Shown piece after piece: positions 22,295-31,609 of a DNA stretch of 42,353 bases. Source of the stretch: Pseudomonadota bacterium (GTDB lineage: Bacteria > Pseudomonadota > Alphaproteobacteria > Caulobacterales > Caulobacteraceae); assembly GCA_018241335.1 (NCBI GenBank), contig JAFEEA010000007.1:1-42353 (forward strand), in the 5' to 3' direction. The notes beneath the pieces were generated by a model that was given only the letters and a program-made list of their open reading frames with translations, made no database searches and had not been told where the DNA came from. Made by a program: the position numbers and the translations under genes. Every line of letters begins with the position of its first letter. Positions within the stretch are counted from its first letter, which is position 1.

Positions 22295-24470
22295 GGCTGA
22301 TGGCCTTCAGGCGCACCGGGATGGCGCTCATCCGCGGCATGCCGGTGTAGGGATCGAAGTCCCGGTCCACGGCGGTCAGCCGGCCGGTGTTGGCCCCGGC
22401 GATCCGGGGATCGTCGTCCTCGCCCGGCGCGCCGCCCCAGGCATGGGTCATGGACACACAGCCGGTTCGCACGTCGTCAGCCGCCTGGGCGACGCCGCGG
22501 ATGGCGGCGCGTCCGCTCTCGATCTCGACGATGTCGCCGTCCGCCAGGCCCAGCGCGGCCATGTCGGCCGGATTGAGGAAGGCCGGGTTGGTGGCGTGCT
22601 GCCGGCGCAGCTTGTCGTGCTCATGCCATGATGAGTTGAGCACGTCGCGCATCCGCCGTGAAATCAGCCGGAAGGGGAAGGGATCGGCCGCGGGCGGCGC
22701 CTCCGCCGCGATCGCCCGAAGCTCGTCCATCATTGGCGCCGAGCCGATGTCCAGGCGGCCCGCCCAGCCGGCCGGCTTAGGCTGGACGCGGACCTCGGGC
22801 CGCTCGAACAGTTGTCCGGCCTCGGCGCGCCGAACCGCCTCGAACGGGACCGGCGATCCCTTCAGCAGCATGGCCCAGACATCATGGGCCTCCAGCGGCG
22901 CGCCGGGCGGCACGGTGGTCCGGTTCACGGCCGCCTCGGCCGGATCCAGCAGGCTGGACGGGGTGATCTGCAGCGTCAGGCCCAGGCGCGTCGCGAGCCC
23001 GTGGAACACCTGCCACTCCTCCAGCACATCGGCGCCGTACGGCGGTTCCGTCAGCGGCTCGGCCCATTGGGCATAGGGCCGGTGATAGCCCCAGCCCGGC
23101 CCGAAATTACCGACCATTTCGTTCAGCGCGGTCGGGCCGCAGACCTCCAGCGGCAGTTTGGGGGCGACGACGTAGTGGGCCAGCTTGGCCGTCGCCGACA
23201 GGCGCGGGTCGAAGCAGACCAGCAGGTCCAGGGCCTTCATGGCCTCCACGGTCTTGATCTGGTCGGGCCAGGCCAGGACCGGGTTGCCGCCCAGCACGAT
23301 CAGGGCCTTCACCTGGCCCTCCCCGGGGGTCAGGATCTCCTCGGCCAACCCCGCCGTCGGCAGGCCCGCCGCGCATTGGCTCAGGCCCCGCACGCGCAGG
23401 TCCACGCCCAGGTCCCAGGCCTTTCCGGGCCCCGGCGAGGCGGCGATGGCGGGCGCCGGCTTGATCAGGACGCCGGGGTTGGCGACCACGTCCCCCTCTC
23501 GCCGCCAGAAGCCCCTCAGCGTGGTCAGGACCTTGACGAAATACTCCACCAAGTTGCCGTGGCCGGCCATGTTCGGCCCCGTGCCCGCGCTGAACGCCCC
23601 GCGCCGCGCCTGGCCGATCATCCGCGCGGCGGCGCGGATCTGGTCGGGCTCAAGCCCCGCCCTTTGCCCGGCCATTTCCGGCGTAAAGGACGCCACGGCG
23701 GCGCGCAAGGCAGCCAGACCGTCAGCCTCGGCGGCGACGAAGGCGTGGTCACAGGCCCCATCCTCGATCAGCAGCCGGGCGATGGCCGCCAGGACGGGCG
23801 CGTCCTCGCCGGGCCGGACCGCCAGGTGCAGGTCCGCCTGCTCGGCGCAGTCCGTGCGTCGCGGGTCGATGACCACCAGCTTCATGCCGCGCTGGCGGGC
23901 GCGGTGCAGCTGGCGCGCCGGGTTCATGCCCAGCCCCCCGTTCATCGACACGATCGGGTTCGATCCGATCAAGGTCAGCACGTCCCAGTGCTCGATAGTC
24001 GGCGCGCCAGCCAGCCACGGACCATGCAGCATCAGCGACACCGCCTTGCCCGGCTGGTCGATGGTGACGCTGGTGAACTTCATCGGGCTGCCGATGGCGT
24101 CCATGAAGGCGTTGGCGAAGGCCGAGCTGGCGAAGTTGTTGTAGCCGTGGGTGCCAATGTAGAGCGCCACCGCGCGCGGGCCGTGCCGATCGACGATGGC
24201 CGCGATCCGGTCCGCCATGTCCTCGATCAACGCGCCCGATCCGATCGGCGCCAGCGCCCCGTCCGCCCCTCGCTTCAGCGACCTCAGCAGCCGCGACGGC
24301 GCGGTGTGGTAGGCCGCCAGCTCCCGCCCCTTGATGCACGAAAAGCCGTGGTAGATGGGGTTGTCCTTGTCGCCGTAGAGCTTGACCGGACGGCCGTCCT
24401 CCACCTCCGCCAGCAAGGCGCACTGGGCGTGGCAGGCGCGGCAGATGGTGTGACGCGCGGTCCTGGTCAT
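22287..24470 (-). CDS. Molybdopterin-dependent oxidoreductase (DMSO reductase family)
   Basis: 727-aa molybdo/tungsto-bis-PGD enzyme without a Tat signal, so cytoplasmic. The N-terminal [4Fe-4S] ligands are C10-x2-C13-x3-C17-x27-C45 (CIKGRE). Three molybdopterin-binding regions are recognisable (WDVLTLIGSNP; ALIVLGGNPVLAWPD; the C-terminal cytosine-guanine dinucleotide-binding NPADMAALGLADGD). The Mo ligand is probably within the FTSVTIDQPGK segment, not resolved by eye. No small electron-transfer subunit is nearby. It may be a hydroxylase, dehydrogenase or hydratase-like member. It is the last gene of a ten-gene operon. Confidence 0.9.
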   Translation of the reverse strand: MTRTARHTICRACHAQCALLAEVEDGRPVKLYGDKDNPIYHGFSCIKGRELAAYHTAPSRLLRSLKRGADGALAPIGSGALIEDMADRIAAIVDRHGPRAVALYIGTHGYNNFASSAFANAFMDAIGSPMKFTSVTIDQPGKAVSLMLHGPWLAGAPTIEHWDVLTLIGSNPIVSMNGGLGMNPARQLHRARQRGMKLVVIDPRRTDCAEQADLHLAVRPGEDAPVLAAIARLLIEDGACDHAFVAAEADGLAALRAAVASFTPEMAGQRAGLEPDQIRAAARMIGQARRGAFSAGTGPNMAGHGNLVEYFVKVLTTLRGFWRREGDVVANPGVLIKPAPAIAASPGPGKAWDLGVDLRVRGLSQCAAGLPTAGLAEEILTPGEGQVKALIVLGGNPVLAWPDQIKTVEAMKALDLLVCFDPRLSATAKLAHYVVAPKLPLEVCGPTALNEMVGNFGPGWGYHRPYAQWAEPLTEPPYGADVLEEWQVFHGLATRLGLTLQITPSSLLDPAEAAVNRTTVPPGAPLEAHDVWAMLLKGSPVPFEAVRRAEAGQLFERPEVRVQPKPAGWAGRLDIGSAPMMDELRAIAAEAPPAADPFPFRLISRRMRDVLNSSWHEHDKLRRQHATNPAFLNPADMAALGLADGDIVEIESGRAAIRGVAQAADDVRTGCVSMTHAWGGAPGEDDDPRIAGANTGRLTAVDRDFDPYTGMPRMSAIPVRLKAISLS

Positions 24471-24473
24471 GCC

Positions 24474-25283
24474 TCAGCTCCGGGCGCGGTTCGTCACCGC
24501 CCAGCGGATCGCATTGGCGACCAGGCGGCGATAGTTGGGGTCCGCATAGGTCGTCGGGCCGTCGCCAGGCTGCAGATAGACCAGCGGGCTGTTGCGGGCT
24601 TTGCGGGTCCAGCCGATCAGGTCCGACCCCGGCGCGTGCTCCCAGCCCTCGTTCGAGTACATCCGCCCCGCCACGGCCTGGGCGGCGGAATAGAAGCCGT
24701 CGCGGACGAAGGCGTGGCGCGCGCGCAGCAGCGGCTGCACCGTGTCCTCGAACACCTCGAAGAGATAGAGCTCGTCGGTGAACGGGATGCGGATCGGCAG
24801 ACCTGACAGGATCGGATGGCCGATCGATGCGGGCTCGGCCGCATAGGCCACGTCGTGGCGGTAGCCGGAGTCCGGCCGCGGCGTCCCTCGGACCGTGTCG
24901 GGCCGATAGAGGAAACGCCCGCCCAGGATCTCGCCGTACTCGGGCCAGGCCGGCCAGCCGGCGATGGCGTGGTGCAGGGCGACCACGGGAACGCCGGCGT
25001 CCAGCAGCGCCAGGAACCCCGCCTTGAAACCCTCGTCGGGCGCCACGAACCGGGGGCCGCCCGCCGCCCGAAAATCGATCCCCGGCATGTCGTACAGCAC
25101 CAGGGCGTCGAAGCCCGCCATGCCCTGCGGGGTCATCAGCCGGGCTGCGGCCGGCTGGTCAACGATCGCCGCCGCCACGCCCTCCATCTCGTCGAAGATC
25201 GCGCCGAAGGCCGTGCGGTCGAAGGGGTGCCCCTTGACCGCCACCAGCACGTTCAGGGCCTCGCCGTAGCGGACAATCGGCAT
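24474..25283 (-). CDS. ThuA-like domain protein, copy 1
   Basis: 269-aa protein with a ThuA-like (class I glutamine amidotransferase-like) fold: an N-terminal LNVLVAVKGHPFDR strand/loop, FDALVLYDMPG, the VVALHHAIAGWP segment where the amidotransferase fold has its nucleophile elbow, and FTDELYLFEVFED. ThuA proteins act in sugar metabolism (for example trehalose utilisation) with poorly known chemistry. Start at ATG 25283 after a GAGGGCC site; the frame is open to 26279 but only as a shadow within the upstream gene. It sits three bases before the molybdopterin enzyme gene. A second ThuA-like gene is at 37783. Confidence 0.85.
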   Translation of the reverse strand: MPIVRYGEALNVLVAVKGHPFDRTAFGAIFDEMEGVAAAIVDQPAAARLMTPQGMAGFDALVLYDMPGIDFRAAGGPRFVAPDEGFKAGFLALLDAGVPVVALHHAIAGWPAWPEYGEILGGRFLYRPDTVRGTPRPDSGYRHDVAYAAEPASIGHPILSGLPIRIPFTDELYLFEVFEDTVQPLLRARHAFVRDGFYSAAQAVAGRMYSNEGWEHAPGSDLIGWTRKARNSPLVYLQPGDGPTTYADPNYRRLVANAIRWAVTNRARS

Positions 25284-25294
25284 GGCGCTGGCCC

Positions 25295-26299
25295 TCAGAC
25301 GACCTTGAGCAGCTGCTTGCCGAAGTTTTCGCCCTGGAACAGCCGGCCCAGGGTGCGCGGCGCGTTCTCCAGGCCGTGCTGGACGTCCTCCTTGTAGCGA
25401 AGCCGCCCCTGGCGGATCCACTGCGCCATCCGCGCCCGGGCCCAGGGATACTCGGCCATGTAGTCGAGGACGATGAAGCCCTCCATGCGCGCGCGCTTGA
25501 AGATCAGGTTGAAGTAGTTCTCCGGGCCGGCCGGCATGTCGCCCAGCTCGTAGCGGGAGATGCCGCCGCACACGACCACGCGGGCGTGCAGGGCGATCTG
25601 GCTCAGCAGGTCGTTGAAGATCGGGCCGCCGACGTTGTCCCACAGCACGTCGATGCCGCCGGGCGCCAGCTCGGCCACCTGGGCGCGGACGTCGCCGGCC
25701 TTGTAGTCCACGGCGCCGTCGAAGCCGAGTTCGTCCACCAGCCAGCGCCGCTTGGCCTCGCCGCCGGCCACCCCGATCACCCGGCAGCCCGCGATCTTGC
25801 CGATCTGGCCGACCACCGAGCCGGTGGCGCCCGCCGCGCCGGTGATCACCAGGGTGTCGCCGGCGAAGGGCTTGCCGATCTTGTTGAGGCCGAAGAAGGC
25901 GGTCATGCCCGTGGTGCCCAGCACGCCCAGGTTGGCGGTCAGAAGCTCGTCGTCGGCCACCTTGTTCAGGTCCCGCGCCGGCAGGGTCGCATAGGCCTGC
26001 CAGCCCAGCATGCCGGTCACCTTGTCCCCCACCGCCAAGCCCGGCGCGCCAGAGGCCACCACCTCGCCGACGCCGGAACCGCGCATCACTTCGCCGATCT
26101 CGGTGGGGGCGACGTAGCCGCCGATGTTCTCCATCCAGCCCTTCTGGGCGGGGTCGAACGACAGGTAGAGGGTGCGCACCAGCACCTCGCCCTCGCCGGG
26201 TTCGCGTACAGGGGTCTCGACCCACTTGAAATCGTCGTCCTGCAGCGGACGGCCGCGCGGGCGACCGTTGATCAGCCATTGGCGGTTGGAGTTGGCCAT
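25295..26299 (-). CDS. NADP-dependent MDR oxidoreductase (CurA/YncB/LTB4-dehydrogenase type)
   Basis: 334-aa zinc-free medium-chain reductase. Opening RQWLINGRPRGRP and FDPAQKGWM are hallmarks of the prostaglandin/leukotriene B4 reductase and CurA branch. NADP motif AAGATGSVVGQIGK and LGTTGMTAFFGL are clear. Family members reduce the alkenal/one double bond of an alpha,beta-unsaturated ketone. Here it may saturate an enone in the pathway. An AGGA ribosome site precedes ATG 26299. Part of the ten-gene operon. Confidence 0.92.
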   Translation of the reverse strand: MANSNRQWLINGRPRGRPLQDDDFKWVETPVREPGEGEVLVRTLYLSFDPAQKGWMENIGGYVAPTEIGEVMRGSGVGEVVASGAPGLAVGDKVTGMLGWQAYATLPARDLNKVADDELLTANLGVLGTTGMTAFFGLNKIGKPFAGDTLVITGAAGATGSVVGQIGKIAGCRVIGVAGGEAKRRWLVDELGFDGAVDYKAGDVRAQVAELAPGGIDVLWDNVGGPIFNDLLSQIALHARVVVCGGISRYELGDMPAGPENYFNLIFKRARMEGFIVLDYMAEYPWARARMAQWIRQGRLRYKEDVQHGLENAPRTLGRLFQGENFGKQLLKVV

Positions 26300-26317
26300 C
26301 TTTGTCCTGAAGTGTTG

Positions 26318-27097
26318 CTAGAGCGGGCCGGCCGCGGCCAGCCAGCCGCCGTCAGCGAGAAGTTCCGCGCCGGTCATGAAGCTGGACTCGTCCGAGGCCA
26401 GGAACAGGGCGCAGGCGGCCATTTCCTCGGCGCTGGCCATGCGCCCGATCGGCTGCATGCCGTCGAACATCGCGCGCATGCCCTCGGGGTCGCCGCTGGC
26501 CTCGAAGGCGGCCTGGTTCATGGGCGTGTCGATGGTGCCCGGATGCAGCGAGTTGCAGCGGATGGTCCGGTAGGTCCGCGCGCCGTGCACCGCCACCGAC
26601 TTGGTCAGCAGCCGCACGCCGCCTTTGGACGCCGTATAGGCCGCCGCCGACGCCAGGCCGATGAAGCCGGTGATCGACGAGACGTTGACGATCGAGCCGG
26701 TCGGCCCGCCGGGGTTGGCCTTCATGGCCTTCACCCCATGCTTGCAGCCCAGCATGACGCCCGTGAGGTTGATCCCCAGCACCTTGTTCCAGACCTCCAG
26801 GGTGGAGTCCTCGATGGTCTGGGGGATGAACACCCCGGCGTTGTTGACCAGCACGTCCAGCCGGCCGTGCGCGCCGAGGGTCTCGGCGATCGCCGCCGCC
26901 CACTGGGCCTCGTCCGAGACGTCGTGGGCGATGAACCGGCCGCCCACCTCGGCCGCGACGGCCTTGCCCTTGTCGGCCTGGACGTCGGTGACCACCACCT
27001 TGGCGCCCTCGGCCGCGAAGCTGCGCGCGCACGCCGCGCCGATGCCCGAGGCCGCGCCCGTGATCAGGGCGACCTTGCCGTTCAGCCGTCCGCTCAT
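26318..27097 (-). CDS. SDR family oxidoreductase
   Basis: 259-aa classical SDR: TGAASGIG (14-21), NNAG, VSSITG with catalytic Ser, YTASK (YxxxK). It resembles 3-alpha/20-beta-hydroxysteroid and cyclohexanol-type dehydrogenases and shares its ATGAASGIGAACAR-type opening with the SDR at 35013. Start ATG 27097 has a GGAGG site and overlaps the upstream VOC stop (ATGA); the frame is open to 27718 without being coding there. Confidence 0.92.
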   Translation of the reverse strand: MSGRLNGKVALITGAASGIGAACARSFAAEGAKVVVTDVQADKGKAVAAEVGGRFIAHDVSDEAQWAAAIAETLGAHGRLDVLVNNAGVFIPQTIEDSTLEVWNKVLGINLTGVMLGCKHGVKAMKANPGGPTGSIVNVSSITGFIGLASAAAYTASKGGVRLLTKSVAVHGARTYRTIRCNSLHPGTIDTPMNQAAFEASGDPEGMRAMFDGMQPIGRMASAEEMAACALFLASDESSFMTGAELLADGGWLAAAGPL

Positions 27098-27633
27098 CCG
27101 AGCCTCCTCAAGGGATCGGCGCCGTCCCAGTTTCGGGCCGCCTCGCGCATCATGGCGAAGAAGTCGCGCCCGCCCGGCGCGGGCTTGAGGATCTCGACCA
27201 TCGTGCCCGGCCCACCGCCGGTATCGACGTAGATCACCTCGCCCCCGCCCGGCACCCGCGCCTCCTGGACCACCGCCGCGCCCGCCTCGGCGCAGGCCGT
27301 TCGCGCCTGATCCATGTCGTCGACCAGGATGCAGACGTGGTGCAGGCCCTCGCGCCCCTCGTCGCGCCAGGCCCTGTAGATCGACGGCGCATCGTTGTGC
27401 TGGCGGATCAGCTCGATCTGGATGTCGCCCCAATAGCCAAGCGCCATCGAGAAATCGATCTGGGCCGGCGCCCCGCGATATTTCACGGCCTCCAGCTGCA
27501 CGTGGTCGAGGGCGAAGAAGGGTCCGGCCCCCATCGTCCCGGTCCAGAACGCCAGGGCCGCGTCGAAGTCGGCCGGCACATAGGCCAGTTGCATCACCTC
27601 GCCCAGGGCGGCGATCCTCAGCGGCGGCGTCAT
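27094..27633 (-). CDS. VOC (glyoxalase/bleomycin-resistance/extradiol-like) protein
   Basis: 179-aa vicinal-oxygen-chelate protein with paired beta-alpha-beta-beta-beta modules; LHHVCILVDDMDQA contains the usual metal-ligand His and is the start of the second module, and GEVIYVDTGGGPGTMVEIL its end. The Glu in MVEIL is the common second ligand, and QLAYVPADFDAALAFW opens module 1. Members include methylmalonyl-CoA epimerases, lyases and dioxygenases; no specific one is supported. Start and stop both overlap neighbours by ATGA, which shows tight co-translation. The longer frame reaching 28026 is shadow sequence. Confidence 0.85.
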   Translation of the reverse strand: MTPPLRIAALGEVMQLAYVPADFDAALAFWTGTMGAGPFFALDHVQLEAVKYRGAPAQIDFSMALGYWGDIQIELIRQHNDAPSIYRAWRDEGREGLHHVCILVDDMDQARTACAEAGAAVVQEARVPGGGEVIYVDTGGGPGTMVEILKPAPGGRDFFAMMREAARNWDGADPLRRLG

Positions 27634-28832
27634 GGCGCGGCCACCTTGGGCAACGGCAGGCCGATGGCCTCGGCGATGGCCCGGTGCTGGAACTGCAGGG
27701 CGATCTCCTGGCGGCCATAGACCACCGTGGCGCCCGCCGGCAGGAAGGTCAGGTTCCGCCAGCCCTCGGCGGCGGTGACATAGTCTTCCGTCCGCACCAC
27801 GTTGGCGGTGGCGTCGAAGGCGGCCTCCACCTCCGCCCTGTGCTCCGGCGATTTCACCCCGCCGAAGGCGTAGATCGCCTTGTGCGTCCGCGTCTCGCCC
27901 GGGGTCGCCCCGGGATAGTGGCGGAAGACGGTCAGGTAGCTCTTCCCGGGGGACACGGCGCCAGCGAAGAGGATGGTGTTGGGAAACAGGTAGTGGATCC
28001 CCGCCCCTTCCGGACGGATCCCCCACTCGGCCTCCGGCTTGTCCACCAGATCGGCCCAGTCCTTCTGGGCGAAGGAGACGCGATGGTGGCGGCCAAAGCG
28101 GTCATAGACCGTGATGTCGTTGCGGAAGTACGGGGCCAGGGTGTTCTTGTGCAGGGCCGCGAAGTGATAGCCCTCGCCATAGGTGTCCAGGGCGTACTTC
28201 CAGTTGGCGGCCACCGGCAGGATGCCGGACTTGACCCACTCGGTGTCGGCCAGCCGCAGCGCGTCCAGCACCGGCCCGAAGTCGACCAGGTGGGCGTCCA
28301 GGTCCAGGGCGAGGCCCGGCGTCGGCATGACGAAGACCAGGCCGTGGCGTTCTTCGCAGGCCAGGCTGACCAGGTGCTCGCGGCTGTCCATGGCGCCGCA
28401 GAACCGCTCCGCTTCCGGCGCGGCGATCAGCTTGCCGTCGTTGGCGTAGGTCCAGCCGTGGAACCAGCAGGTGAAGCGCCGCGCCTGCCCCTCCGTCTCG
28501 CGCACCAGCCGCGCGCCGCGGTGCGGGCAGATGTTCAGGAACGCCTTCACGCCGCCGTCGGCCGCCCGGGTCACCAGGATCGGAACCCCCGTCTCGTCGA
28601 AGGTGCGGAACTGGCCTGGGGATTTCAGTTCGGACGACAGGCAGACCAGTTGCGGCGTCTCGCGGAACAGCACCTGCAGCTCCCGGGCGTGACGCTCGGG
28701 GTCGGTGTAGACGCTCACCGCGTTCTCCATGGGCGCGTCGGCGAGGTCGCTGGTGCCTTCGCGGATGTGCTTGAGCACCCGCCGAAACACGTCGCGCCTG
28801 GCCTCGAGCACGTCGGCGTCGGTGACGGTCAT
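27630..28832 (-). CDS. Rieske non-heme iron oxygenase, alpha subunit
   Basis: 400-aa aromatic-ring/terpene-type hydroxylating oxygenase large subunit. Rieske cluster ligands C102-x-H104 (CPHRGA) and C122-x2-H125 (CWFHGW). Mononuclear iron His223 and His228 lie in DTYGEGYHFAALH with the bridging Asp216; a further acidic ligand is expected near RTEDYVTAAEG. No beta subunit, ferredoxin or reductase is adjacent, so it is probably homotrimeric and relies on shared electron carriers. Ribosome site AGGGAGGA before ATG 28832. Likely a hydroxylase or demethylase on a bulky substrate, inferred. Confidence 0.92.
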   Translation of the reverse strand: MTVTDADVLEARRDVFRRVLKHIREGTSDLADAPMENAVSVYTDPERHARELQVLFRETPQLVCLSSELKSPGQFRTFDETGVPILVTRAADGGVKAFLNICPHRGARLVRETEGQARRFTCWFHGWTYANDGKLIAAPEAERFCGAMDSREHLVSLACEERHGLVFVMPTPGLALDLDAHLVDFGPVLDALRLADTEWVKSGILPVAANWKYALDTYGEGYHFAALHKNTLAPYFRNDITVYDRFGRHHRVSFAQKDWADLVDKPEAEWGIRPEGAGIHYLFPNTILFAGAVSPGKSYLTVFRHYPGATPGETRTHKAIYAFGGVKSPEHRAEVEAAFDATANVVRTEDYVTAAEGWRNLTFLPAGATVVYGRQEIALQFQHRAIAEAIGLPLPKVAAP

Positions 28833-28857
28833 GATCGTCCTCCCTTGTGGACGTCGC

Positions 28858-29865
28858 CTATGAAGCGAGGACGGCGCGGGCCGCCGCCTCGATCCGGCGA
28901 GGATTGGGCAGGAATTCGTCTTCCAGATTGGGCGCGAAGGGAACCGGCGTGTGCGGGCACGTCACCGCCTTGATCGGCGCCTTCAGGAACTTAAAGCCCT
29001 TGTCGGACACCAGTCCGGCGATGTCCGAAGCCATGGAACAGCGCGGCGGGCTTTCGTCGATGACCACCAGCCGCCCGGTCTTTTCCACGCTCTCCAGGAT
29101 GGCGTCCTCGTCCAGGGGCGAGGTGGTGCGCGGGTCGATCACCTCGACCGACACGCCGTCCTTGGCCAGCGCCTCGGCCACCGCCAGGGCGCGCGGAACC
29201 ATGGGGCCGAAGGCGACGAAGGTCAGGTCCCTGCCCTCCCGCGCCACCCGGGCCTCGCCGAAGGGAATGCGATAGGCCTCGTCCGGCACCTCGCCCTCGG
29301 TGTCGTACAGCACCTTGGATTCCATGAAGACCACCGGGTCGTCGTCGCGGATCGCCTGGATCATCAGGCCCTTGGCGTCGTAGGCGTTGGACGGCATCAC
29401 CACCTTCAGCCCCGGCACCATGGTGAAGAGGGGATGCAGGGTCTGGCTGTGCTGGGCGCCCGCGCGAAAGCCGGCCCCGATCATGGTGCGGATGACCATC
29501 GGCGTCTTGGCCTTGCCGCCGAACATGTACCGGAACTTGGCCGCCTGGTTGTAGATCTGGTCGAAGCAGACCCCGACGAAGTCCACGAACATGATCTCGG
29601 CCACCGGCCGCATGCCGGTCACCGCCGCGCCGGAGGCCGCGCCGATGATGGCGCTTTCGCTGATCGGCGTGTCCAGCACCCGCTCGGGCCCGAACTCCTT
29701 GTAGAGCCCGCCGGTCACCCCGAAGACGCCGCCGACCCCGCCGGCCTCGCCCGAGGCGCCTTGGCCGCCGGCCACGTCCTCACCCAGGATGATGACGTTG
29801 GGGTCGCGCCGCATCTCCTGGCGCAGCGCCTCGTTGATGGCTTGTCGATAGGATTTCCTGGGCAT
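28858..29865 (-). CDS. 2-oxo acid/acetoin dehydrogenase E1 component, beta subunit
   Basis: 335-aa E1-beta subunit of the pyruvate/acetoin dehydrogenase family (pyrimidine-binding and transketolase C-terminal domains). YRQAINEALRQEMRRDPNVIILGEDV, DTPISESAIIGAASGAA and the MVIRTMIGAG region are conserved. It couples with the E1-alpha gene, one base upstream. Start ATG 29865; the frame is open for 20 more codons (to 29925) inside the E1-alpha gene. No lipoyl-E2 or E3 gene follows here, but an AcoC-type E2-like gene is at the right edge of the window. Confidence 0.93.
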   Translation of the reverse strand: MPRKSYRQAINEALRQEMRRDPNVIILGEDVAGGQGASGEAGGVGGVFGVTGGLYKEFGPERVLDTPISESAIIGAASGAAVTGMRPVAEIMFVDFVGVCFDQIYNQAAKFRYMFGGKAKTPMVIRTMIGAGFRAGAQHSQTLHPLFTMVPGLKVVMPSNAYDAKGLMIQAIRDDDPVVFMESKVLYDTEGEVPDEAYRIPFGEARVAREGRDLTFVAFGPMVPRALAVAEALAKDGVSVEVIDPRTTSPLDEDAILESVEKTGRLVVIDESPPRCSMASDIAGLVSDKGFKFLKAPIKAVTCPHTPVPFAPNLEDEFLPNPRRIEAAARAVLAS

Positions 29866-29866
29866 G

Positions 29867-30832
29867 TCAGTACCGCACGTAAACGTCTTGTTCGAGGGTT
29901 GAGAGCGCCGGCTGCGGCGCCGCAAGGCCCGCCGCCACCGCCTCTTCGATCAGGGCCAGGACCTGGGCCTCGATGGCGTCCAGGTCGGCGTCCTCCAGAA
30001 GGCCGGTCTCTGTCACGCCCTTGCGGAACCGCGGCAGCGGATCGTTGGCGCGGGCCTGGGCCAGCTCTTCCGGCAGGCGGTAAGCCTGGGGGTCGCCGAC
30101 GAAGTGACCCAAGAAGCGTGAGCAGACGATCTCCAGCGCATAGGGTCCCTCGCCGGCGCGGCCCCGCTCCAGCGCCCGCCCCATGGCCTCGCGCACGGCG
30201 AAGAAGTCCGAGCCGTCCACGACCTCGGCTGGCATGCCGAAGCTGCGCGCCCGCTCGGCGATCGACGGGGCGCCGACGGCGTAGCTCGCCGCGGTGTGCT
30301 CGCCGTAGCCGTTGTTCTCGAAGGCGAAGATCGCCGGAGCGCCCAGCACCACGGCCATGTTCAGGGCCTCGAAGGTGGTGCCCTGGTTGGACGCCCCGTC
30401 GCCCGAGAACGCCACCGCCACGCGGCCGGTCTTCTTCAGCTTCTGGGTCAGGGCCGCGCCCACCGCGATGGGCGGCGAGCCGCCGACGATGGCGTTGGCG
30501 CCCAGCATGCCCTTGGTCATGTCGGCGATGTGCATGGAGCCGCCCTTGCCGCCGCAGAGGCCGCCCGCCTTGCCCATGATCTCCAGCATCATGCCCTTCA
30601 CGTCGCAGCCCTTGGCGATGCAATGGCCGTGGCCGCGGTGGGTGGAGCCGATGTAGTCGTCGTCGGTCAGGTCGAAGCAGACCCCGACGCCGGCCGCCTC
30701 CTGGCCCAGGTAGACGTGGGCGAAGCCCGGGATGTTGCCCAGGGCGAACTCCTTATCCACGCGCTCCTCGAAGGCGCGGATGGTGAACATCCGCTCGTAG
30801 GCCCGTTTCAGATCCTCGCGGCTCAGCTGCAT
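29867..30832 (-). CDS. 2-oxo acid/acetoin dehydrogenase E1 component, alpha subunit
   Basis: 321-aa thiamine-diphosphate subunit. The TPP/Mg motif begins GDGASNQGTTFEALN and ends IFAFENN, as in AcoA and PdhA. HRGHGH provides catalytic His residues. Length and GCDVKGMMLEIMGKAGG resemble the acetoin:DCPIP oxidoreductase alpha subunit rather than the E. coli-type AceE. Strong AAAGGAG site before ATG 30832. It decarboxylates a 2-oxo acid or cleaves an acetoin-like vicinal ketol; which one cannot be read. Position in a catabolic operon with Rieske and SDR genes is unusual. Confidence 0.93.
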   Translation of the reverse strand: MQLSREDLKRAYERMFTIRAFEERVDKEFALGNIPGFAHVYLGQEAAGVGVCFDLTDDDYIGSTHRGHGHCIAKGCDVKGMMLEIMGKAGGLCGGKGGSMHIADMTKGMLGANAIVGGSPPIAVGAALTQKLKKTGRVAVAFSGDGASNQGTTFEALNMAVVLGAPAIFAFENNGYGEHTAASYAVGAPSIAERARSFGMPAEVVDGSDFFAVREAMGRALERGRAGEGPYALEIVCSRFLGHFVGDPQAYRLPEELAQARANDPLPRFRKGVTETGLLEDADLDAIEAQVLALIEEAVAAGLAAPQPALSTLEQDVYVRY

Positions 30833-30844
30833 GCTCAGCTCCTT

Positions 30845-31609
30845 TCAGTCGGCGCCGCGGCCACCGTCCACCGTCAGCTCGGCGCCGGTCACGAAGGCGC
30901 TGTCGTCGCTGATCAGGTAGAGGATGGCGTCGGCCATGTGTTCGGGCCGCCCGACCATGCGCAGCGGCGTGTCGGCGGCGAAGGCGTCGGCCAGGTCCTG
31001 GCTGTCGCCGAACTGGCCCGTGATCATCTCCGTCCAGATGACCCCCGGGTGCAGGGAATTGACCCGCACCGGCGGCGTCATGGCCGCCCCGTCCAGGGCC
31101 GCGGCCTTGGTCAGGCCCGTCACCGCCCCCTTGGTGGCGCAGTAGGCGCTGGCGTCGGGATAGCCCACCAGCCCCATCAGGGACGAGACGTTGACGATCG
31201 ATCCGCCGCGCCCCGCCTCGGCGAAGGCCCGCAGCGCCTCGCGCACGCCCAGGAAGGTCCCCTCGACATTGACGCGATAGATGGCGTCGAAGTCGGCTTC
31301 GCTGGTCTCAGCCAGGGGTTTGACGAAGAACAGGCCGGCGTTGTTGACCAGCCCCGCCAGCCCGCCCATCGACCGCGCCTCGTCCATCACCCGCGTCCAG
31401 TCGGCCTCCGAGGTGACGTCGTGCGGCATGAACCGGGCTCGTCCGCCGGCCTCGGCGACCTGGCGCTCCGTCAGGGCGCCGCCATCGCGGTCCCGTCCCG
31501 TGGCGATCACGAAGGCGCCCTCCCCGGCCAGGCGCACGGCGGTGGCCCGCCCGATGCCCTTGGTGGCGCCGGTGACGACGATGACGCGTCCTTCCAGCCT
31601 GCCGCTCAT
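30845..31609 (-). CDS. SDR family oxidoreductase
   Basis: 254-aa classical SDR: TGATKGIG, NNAG, VSSLMG, YCATK. Start ATG 31609 (MSGRLEGR), which forms an ATGA overlap with the stop of the preceding SDR gene; a GTG at 31621 is in frame but four residues longer and less likely. Gene 2 of the ten-gene operon. Substrate unknown; probably an alcohol/ketone intermediate of the same pathway. Confidence 0.92.
   Translation of the reverse strand: MSGRLEGRVIVVTGATKGIGRATAVRLAGEGAFVIATGRDRDGGALTERQVAEAGGRARFMPHDVTSEADWTRVMDEARSMGGLAGLVNNAGLFFVKPLAETSEADFDAIYRVNVEGTFLGVREALRAFAEAGRGGSIVNVSSLMGLVGYPDASAYCATKGAVTGLTKAAALDGAAMTPPVRVNSLHPGVIWTEMITGQFGDSQDLADAFAADTPLRMVGRPEHMADAILYLISDDSAFVTGAELTVDGGRGAD

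Noticed and set aside
22812..24806. 664-codon open frame on the plus strand
   Set aside because: It lies antisense to the molybdopterin oxidoreductase and ThuA genes, which carry clear motifs. Its translation is Arg/Gly/Gln/His-rich with no domain, as expected of the mirror frame of a GC-rich gene.
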